The notes under the pieces are model-generated. The model was not told where the DNA came from. It saw nothing but the letters and a program-made list of their open reading frames with translations, and ran no database searches. A stretch of DNA of 19,677 nucleotides from Candidatus Anaerobutyricum stercoripullorum. Lineage in GTDB: Bacteria; Bacillota; Clostridia; Lachnospirales; Lachnospiraceae. Both the position numbers and the translations under genes were made by a program. The stretch is taken from the NCBI GenBank assembly GCA_019114885.1, contig DXEQ01000215.1, forward strand, positions 1 to 19,677, read 5' to 3'. This document shows positions 15,455 through 19,677 of the stretch, piece after piece. Every line of letters begins with the position of its first letter. Position 1 is the first letter of the stretch.

Positions 15455-15481
15455 GTCTCACCCTCTCCATAAGGATGAGAC
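15455..15481 (-). terminator. hairpin right after the SDR 2 stop
   Basis: On the minus strand GTCTCATCC pairs with GGGTGAGAC (one G-U pair) across a 9-nt loop, followed by GTGATTTTGA. The weak U-run makes it a modest terminator; together with 15347-15398 it forms a tandem. The remaining bases of the 15175-15496 gap hold only the rpoN promoter and leader. Confidence 0.55.
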
Positions 15482-15496
15482 ATTTTTGTGTATACC

Positions 15497-16294
15497 TTAT
15501 ACGTTGCCGCCCAGGGTTGCTCCCATATCGGCCACGATATATTCTCCGGTGATCATGTTGCAGCAGTCGGAAGCCAGGAAAAGGGTCAGAGCCGCAATCT
15601 CCTGCACCGTACCGAATCTGCGCAGCGGGATACCTTTTAAGGTCTTCTCTCTGAACTTCGGATTATTGAGGGCTTCCGTATTGAGCGCTGTCTCCACATA
15701 GCCAGGACAGATGGCGTTTACATTAATATTGTAACGACCCAGCTCCCACGCCATGGATTTTGTCAGGTTGATGGCGCCGGCCTTGGATGCGCCGTAGGTG
15801 GACAGCTGGTTGTTGCCTTTGATACCGCCGATGCTGCACATGTTGATGATCTTGCCGCCTTCGCCCTGCGCGATCATCTGTTTTGCTGCAATCTGAGAAC
15901 CAAAGTACACGCTCTTTAAGTTGGAATCCAGCACGCGGTCATACTCTTCCTCTGTCATCTCTGTGAAACGTTTTGTGACAGCAACGCCCGCGTTGTTGAT
16001 CATGATATCCACTTTGCCGAATTTCTCCACAGTCTTGTCAATGAGGTTCTGAATCTCTTCTGTGTTCTGCACGTCGGTCTTGATACCCATGGCTTCTCCG
16101 CCCATGTCAATGACTTCCTGCGCTACGGCGTCACAGTCATTCTGGTGACGGCTGGTGATGACAACCTTTGCTCCGTGGTAAGCGAGCGTCATGACGATGC
16201 CGTATCCCAGTCCCTTTGTACCTCCGGTGACAACGGCCACCTTGCCGGTCAGATCTAAGGAAGGCATCTCAAATGGTAATTTTTCTTTATTCAT
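15497..16294 (-). CDS. short-chain dehydrogenase/reductase (SDR 2)
   Basis: A protein of 265 residues with a classical SDR fold. TGGTKGLG (23-30) binds the dinucleotide, SRH (48-50) after beta-2 hints at NADP(H), NNAG is at 100-103, and the triad is S154, Y167 and K171 (YGASK). CPGYVETAL and the C-terminal DMGAT fit FabG/gluconate-5-dehydrogenase-like SDRs. The reading frame stays open to 16621, but the ATG at 16294 is chosen: it has GGAGGAG upstream and the sigma-54 promoter lies inside the longer version. It is transcribed alone, ending at tandem terminators. With SDR 1 it could form an NAD/NADP pair acting on the same alcohol, or act at a separate step; the substrate is unknown. Confidence 0.88.
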   Translation of the reverse strand: MNKEKLPFEMPSLDLTGKVAVVTGGTKGLGYGIVMTLAYHGAKVVITSRHQNDCDAVAQEVIDMGGEAMGIKTDVQNTEEIQNLIDKTVEKFGKVDIMINNAGVAVTKRFTEMTEEEYDRVLDSNLKSVYFGSQIAAKQMIAQGEGGKIINMCSIGGIKGNNQLSTYGASKAGAINLTKSMAWELGRYNINVNAICPGYVETALNTEALNNPKFREKTLKGIPLRRFGTVQEIAALTLFLASDCCNMITGEYIVADMGATLGGNV

Positions 16295-16349
16295 AATAAA
16301 CTCCTCCTTTTTGCAGCAAATGTATCTGCGTTTTTCTCCTGTTGTATGA

Positions 16350-16365
16350 AGCACAATCTGTGCCA
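16350..16365 (-). promoter_or_regulatory. sigma-54 (-24/-12) promoter of SDR 2
   Basis: Minus strand reads TGGCAC-AGATT-GTGCT. The -24 box is perfect and the -12 box differs from TTGCW at one base, with the GG-GC spacing correct. Transcription should start near 16339, giving a leader of about 45 nt. Confidence 0.8.
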
Positions 16366-16409
16366 ACTTACAGATCAGGGCGGTTTCCCGGCAATTTGTC
16401 TTTTCGCGG

Positions 16410-16490
16410 TACATTTTCCGGCCGGACCTGTACATTTTTCGAACTACTATTCCCGGGACCTGTTCGATTTCACGACAGGCTTCCGGACCA
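16410..16490. promoter_or_regulatory. shared enhancer-like region between divergent sigma-54 promoters
   Basis: Contains GGTACATTTT (16409 on), the palindrome TCCGGCCGGA (16417-16426), TGTACATTTTT (16429 on) and the imperfect dyad CCTGTTCG-N6-CGACAGG (about 16459-16479), plus CTTCCGGACC. It lies about 60-140 bp upstream of both the minus promoter (16350-16365) and the plus promoter (16551-16566), so one activator assembly could serve both. Matches to the other two clusters are weaker here. Confidence 0.5.
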
Positions 16491-16550
16491 CACACGTATA
16501 AAATGTAATTATCCTGCTTTTTTTCTGTCATTTTTCCCAAAAAGTCAGGT

Positions 16551-16566
16551 TGGTATGACATTTGCT
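16551..16566 (+). promoter_or_regulatory. sigma-54 (-24/-12) promoter of the membrane protein-hydrolase-transporter set
   Basis: Plus strand reads TGGTAT-GACAT-TTGCT. The invariant GG and GC are correctly spaced and the -12 box is perfect. The start is expected near 16578, leaving a leader of about 75 nt before the ATG at 16652. Confidence 0.8.
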
Positions 16567-16651
16567 TTATTCCATATATACAATACCCTTTGATTCTGCA
16601 GAAATCAACGCACCTTGTCAACCGACATCACAAAAATAAAGGAGAAAATGT

Positions 16652-17155
16652 ATGAGTAAAAAAGCGGTTGTATTTTTTGCGCTGTGGACATCCTTCTGGT
16701 GTTCCGTATTTAACTACGTTTACACGTTAATTCCTGTCTTCAAGGGGCATCCGTGGATCATGTTCGTCTGTCTCGCCGTATTCTTCGGTATGGGAAGCAC
16801 CGTCAAGGACGTGCCGCATCTGATGGCCAGCGCCATCTGCGGTCCGATCTGGGGACAGGTGGACCTGCTTCTCATGACCTTCGGCGTATTCGGAACCTTC
16901 CTGGGCGGATTTTTCCCGATTCTCGTGGGAACAGCTATCACCATGGTCTTGCACATCGCATTTCTGGATAAAACGCCGTTTCGGGATGTGCCGATCATCT
17001 TTGCGGGCGTGGCGCTGACTTTTGGTCTGGGCATCGGATTCCTGGATTACGCCAATATCCTCGGACTGATCTTAAGTATGCTCTTCGGCCTCATCCTCTG
17101 CGGCGTCTGCGCGTGGGGACAGGCATTTGGCATGGAGAAGTTCCCTCTGGAGTAA
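16652..17155 (+). CDS. small integral membrane protein, DUF1097/YcdZ-like
   Basis: A protein of 167 residues made almost wholly of hydrophobic segments; I count about five membrane helices (roughly 5-28, 35-49, 55-80, 82-103 and 113-157, the last long enough for two). Size and Gly-rich helices resemble the DUF1097 family (E. coli YcdZ), whose function is unknown to me. AAGGAG lies seven bases before the ATG. It is the first gene after a sigma-54 promoter and is followed 39 bp later by the phosphotriesterase-like gene, suggesting a role in uptake or membrane handling of the pathway substrate. The family call is tentative. Confidence 0.65.
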   Translation: MSKKAVVFFALWTSFWCSVFNYVYTLIPVFKGHPWIMFVCLAVFFGMGSTVKDVPHLMASAICGPIWGQVDLLLMTFGVFGTFLGGFFPILVGTAITMVLHIAFLDKTPFRDVPIIFAGVALTFGLGIGFLDYANILGLILSMLFGLILCGVCAWGQAFGMEKFPLE

Positions 17156-17194
17156 TCAGAGTGATATTTAAAACAAGAAAGGAGTTATTAAAGT

Positions 17195-18178
17195 ATGAGT
17201 AAAACTATCAACACTGTTCTCGGACCGATCGAGGCAAAAGATCTTGGAAAAACATTGATGCACGAGCATCTCCTGTACGGATTCTGCGGTTTCCAGGGCG
17301 ATGAGACTCTGGGCGGCTTCGACGAACTTTACTGTATCAAACAGAACATGAAATGGCTCACTCCGCTGAAAGAGAAATACGGCTTCAAGACCATCGTGGA
17401 CGCCACCAACAACGAATGTGGCCGCGACCCGTTTTTCCTGGCAAAGATGGCCACCATCCTGGATCTGAACATCATCTGCTCCACCGGTTATTACTATGAG
17501 CCGGCCAGCGCCTTCATGTACTGGAAATTCCGCAGTGGTTTCGCCGATGTGGAACAGGAGATCTACGAGATGATGAAGACCGAACTTACCGTGGGTATCG
17601 GAAAGACCGGCATCAAGGCCGGCGTCATCAAACTGGCTTCCAGCAACGGACAGATCACGCCGTTTGAGGAGATCTTCTTCAAGGCGGCCGCCAGAGTCAG
17701 CGCCGACATCGGAGCCACCATCATCACCCACACCGAGCTTGGTACCATGGGTCCGGAGCAGGCAAAGATCCTGATTGAAAACGGAGCGGACCCACAGAAT
17801 ATCTCCATCGGTCATATGTGCGGCAATACCGATATCGACTACCATGAGCGCGTTCTGCAGCAGGGCGTATTTGACTGCTTCGACCGCTTCGGTCTGGAAG
17901 GCGACCTGTTCCATACTCCGACCGACGAGGAACGCTGCGATGTGATCGCCGCCCTCATCAACAAGGGCTATGAAGATCAGATTCTCATGAGTCATGATTC
18001 CGTAAATGTGGAGCTGGGACGTCCGCGTCCGATCCCGAAGGACGATCTTCCGGACATGGCGCACGCCAACATCTTAAATATCCCGTCCCGCGTTATCCCG
18101 ATGTTAAAAGAGCGGGGCGTTACCGACGCGCAGATTGAGAAGATCTTTGTCACCAACCCGGCAAAGGTACTCGGCTAA
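17195..18178 (+). CDS. phosphotriesterase-family metal-dependent hydrolase (possible lactonase or amidase)
   Basis: Cytoplasmic TIM-barrel hydrolase of 327 residues. The complete binuclear metal site of the PTE family is visible: H23 and H25 (MHEHLL), bridging K146 (AGVIKLASS), H179 (ITHTELG), H207 (IGHMCGNTD) and D268 (SHDS). Family members include phosphotriesterase-like lactonases, the poorly defined E. coli Php and mammalian PTER. No signal peptide is present, so the substrate must enter first; the adjoining MFS gene fits that. AAGGAG precedes the ATG. In a cluster with a 4-hydroxyacyl-CoA dehydratase homologue, opening of a gamma-lactone to a 4-hydroxy acid is an attractive role, but this is inference; amide or ester cleavage is also possible. 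Confidence 0.88.
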   Translation: MSKTINTVLGPIEAKDLGKTLMHEHLLYGFCGFQGDETLGGFDELYCIKQNMKWLTPLKEKYGFKTIVDATNNECGRDPFFLAKMATILDLNIICSTGYYYEPASAFMYWKFRSGFADVEQEIYEMMKTELTVGIGKTGIKAGVIKLASSNGQITPFEEIFFKAAARVSADIGATIITHTELGTMGPEQAKILIENGADPQNISIGHMCGNTDIDYHERVLQQGVFDCFDRFGLEGDLFHTPTDEERCDVIAALINKGYEDQILMSHDSVNVELGRPRPIPKDDLPDMAHANILNIPSRVIPMLKERGVTDAQIEKIFVTNPAKVLG

Positions 18179-18217
18179 AGATGGAAATTGCCGCAGGCAG
18201 TTATCATACAAACCATA

Positions 18218-18253
18218 AAATGAGACAGGCCCCCAATCGGACCTGCCTCATTT
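18218..18253 (+). other. hairpin between hydrolase and transporter genes
   Basis: AAATGAG, a mismatch, CAGG, a 12-nt loop, CCTG, a mismatch and CTCATTT form a stem about 40 bp past the hydrolase stop and about 30 bp before the transporter start. The following TTTGTGC is a poor U-run, so partial termination or mRNA processing that sets the transporter level is likelier than a full stop. Confidence 0.5.
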
Positions 18254-18283
18254 GTGCAAATGCAAAATTAAGGAGGAAAGTAT

Positions 18284-19543
18284 ATGGCACAGCAATATGA
18301 AGCATTTGAGAAAAAAAGAACCCTGTATTTTATCATCGGCCTGATCGCTGCTTTTATGGTAGGTCTCGGATATACCTGGTCCGTTGTGCAGACCCCGATC
18401 GTACAGGCCATGGGCGGTGAGTCCGTGACTGCGACCGTGGCATTATGCTACACCGTCACTGTTTTATGTTCCACCATGTCGCCAACCATCCTCGGCGGCT
18501 TCACAAAGCACTTAAACATCCGACAGATGATCCTGCTGGGCGGTCTTTTATTCGGCCTTGGCTATCTGTTCTGCGGCCATGTTCACAGCCTGCCGCTGCT
18601 GTTTCTGACATACGGTCTCGGCACCGGCGTCGGCGCAGGTCTCATCTACCCGACTCTGATGGGCTACTCCGCTTCCGTTCTTCCTGACAAGACCGGTATC
18701 TCTTCCGGCCTCATGTCCGGTATCTACGGCGGCGCGGCCATCATCTGGTCTCCGGTCCTTGCCAACATGATCGAGAGCGGCGGCCTGAGCTTCGCCTTTA
18801 ACATCATCGGTATCCTCTGTCTGGTCATCCTGATCGCGGCTTCTCTCATCATTCAGCCGGTACCGGAAGGATATGTGGATTACAAGAAATCTCAGATGGC
18901 AGCTACCAAATCCGCTTCCGATTCTTCCGCAGCGGCTCCGAAGCCTTCCGTGCCAAATCTGACCCGCGGACAGATGGTAAAAACGAGTATGTTCTACGTG
19001 GCAGCCGTTGCCTTTGCCTTCGGTCTGACATCCGGTATGATGGTCATCAGCCAGGCTTCCCAGATCATCCAGAGCGGCTACGGACTGACTGCCACCCAGG
19101 CAGCCGTATACGTATCCCTCTTCTCTTTCATGAGTATGATCGGACGTATCGTCTGGGGCGCTGTCACTGACCACACCGATAAATATGTCACCCTCTGTAT
19201 CATCTGCGCCATCCCGGTGCTCACCATGGGATTCCTCACCGTCTCCCCTGGCATGATTCCGGCCGTGATCTGTATGGCTCTCACTGCCCTGTGTTACGGC
19301 GGTTTCGGCGGAACGATCACACCGATCACCGCCGACTTATTCGGCTCCAAATACATCACGGAAAACTACGGCGTTATGTACCTGATGTTCGGTATCGCCG
19401 GTCTCCTTGGACCGCGTATCGCCGTCACCTTAAACAATAACGGCGACTACTCCAAAGCGTTCATGGTTGGCTGCGTACTGGCTGTGATCTCTCTGATCGC
19501 CGCTTTCCTGGTAAGAAAGAAAGTAAAATCTTCCATGAAATAA
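18284..19543 (+). CDS. MFS transporter, oxalate/formate antiporter (OFA) family
   Basis: A membrane carrier of 419 residues with 12 predicted helices in two groups of six, split by a polar Ala/Ser/Lys-rich loop (about 205-227). OFA-like marks are GLGYTWSVVQTPI in helix 1, YGLGTGVGAGLIYPTLMGYSA (helix 4 region), and LFGSKYITENYGVMYLMFGIAGLLGP near helix 11. Known OFA members exchange small carboxylates, so it likely imports the pathway acid (or exchanges it for product) through the cytoplasmic membrane. GGAGG lies eight bases before the ATG. No -24/-12 promoter was found in the 105-bp gap before it, so it is probably co-transcribed from 16551. Confidence 0.9.
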   Translation: MAQQYEAFEKKRTLYFIIGLIAAFMVGLGYTWSVVQTPIVQAMGGESVTATVALCYTVTVLCSTMSPTILGGFTKHLNIRQMILLGGLLFGLGYLFCGHVHSLPLLFLTYGLGTGVGAGLIYPTLMGYSASVLPDKTGISSGLMSGIYGGAAIIWSPVLANMIESGGLSFAFNIIGILCLVILIAASLIIQPVPEGYVDYKKSQMAATKSASDSSAAAPKPSVPNLTRGQMVKTSMFYVAAVAFAFGLTSGMMVISQASQIIQSGYGLTATQAAVYVSLFSFMSMIGRIVWGAVTDHTDKYVTLCIICAIPVLTMGFLTVSPGMIPAVICMALTALCYGGFGGTITPITADLFGSKYITENYGVMYLMFGIAGLLGPRIAVTLNNNGDYSKAFMVGCVLAVISLIAAFLVRKKVKSSMK

Positions 19544-19568
19544 AGACACAAACAGACGATGGCCAGCG

Positions 19569-19637
19569 CGCCCCTGCCCTTTCCCGGATTTTTGTCATCT
19601 CTCTCTTTCAGAGACTGATGTCCGGAGGACAGGGGCG
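19569..19637. other. long structured inverted repeat after the transporter gene
   Basis: CGCCCCTGCCCT (19569-19580) pairs with AGGACAGGGGCG (19626-19637) with one mismatch. Inside it CCGGA (19584-19588) pairs with TCCGG (19621-19625), and TCTCT pairs with AGAGA. No U-run follows on either strand, so it may be a 3'-end structure, a small RNA or part of a regulatory site for a gene beyond the right edge. Confidence 0.5.
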
Positions 19638-19677
19638 TGTATTACGCCATCTGAGAAGCACAGATCAGATCATAGAT

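Noticed and set aside
16295..16621. N-terminal extension of SDR 2 by 109 residues
   Set aside because: The frame is open by chance across the promoter and enhancer region; the SDR fold begins after the ATG at 16294, which has a GGAGGAG site.

Overview
The window looks like a catabolic gene cluster from an anaerobic Firmicute of the class Clostridia, probably Lachnospiraceae-like. The evidence is strong AGGAGG-type ribosome binding sites, a clostridial-type acyl-CoA dehydrogenase/EtfBA set, a 4-hydroxybutyryl-CoA dehydratase homologue, moderate G+C and no oxygen-dependent enzymes. The genus assignment is inference. I see no tRNA, rRNA, IS element, phage gene or CRISPR array.

Layout. From 11849 down to 1634 on the minus strand runs one long set of closely spaced genes: FadH-like dienoyl-CoA reductase, acyl-CoA dehydrogenase, etfB, etfA, a crotonase-fold protein, an SDR, a CaiB-type CoA-transferase, a stand-alone adenylating ligase and a small NifU-type protein. 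Next is a separately promoted 4-hydroxybutyryl-CoA dehydratase (AbfD) homologue that runs off the left edge (1-1272). From 15174 to 12328 (minus) lie rpoN (sigma-54) and a PAS/AAA+/Fis sigma-54 activator, each with its own likely sigma-A promoter. A second SDR (16294 to 15497, minus) is divergent from a plus-strand set: a small membrane protein (16652), a phosphotriesterase-family metal hydrolase (17195) and an OFA-type MFS transporter (18284).

Regulation. Four good -24/-12 (sigma-54) promoters can be read directly: before the AbfD homologue (1363-1378), before the FadH-like gene (11932-11947), and a divergent pair before SDR2 and the membrane-protein gene (16350-16365 minus, 16551-16566 plus). 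Each has an upstream cluster of TGTCCGG/CCGGACA and TGTAC/GTACA dyads at enhancer distance. The simplest model is that the neighbouring activator, with sigma-54 encoded beside it, switches on all enzyme and transport genes together.

Function (inference). A carboxylate or lactone enters by the MFS protein. The phosphotriesterase-like enzyme may hydrolyse a lactone or amide. The ligase primes and the CaiB-type transferase cycles CoA. The SDRs interconvert alcohol and ketone. The AbfD homologue dehydrates a 4-hydroxyacyl-CoA, the crotonase moves a double bond, and the FadH-like and acyl-CoA dehydrogenase/Etf enzymes reduce the enoyl intermediates. The gene set overlaps with the carnitine (cai), bile-acid (bai) and phenyl-lactate (fld) systems but matches none of them. 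I treat it as a candidate uncharacterised reductive pathway for a gamma-lactone or 4-hydroxy/4-keto acid.
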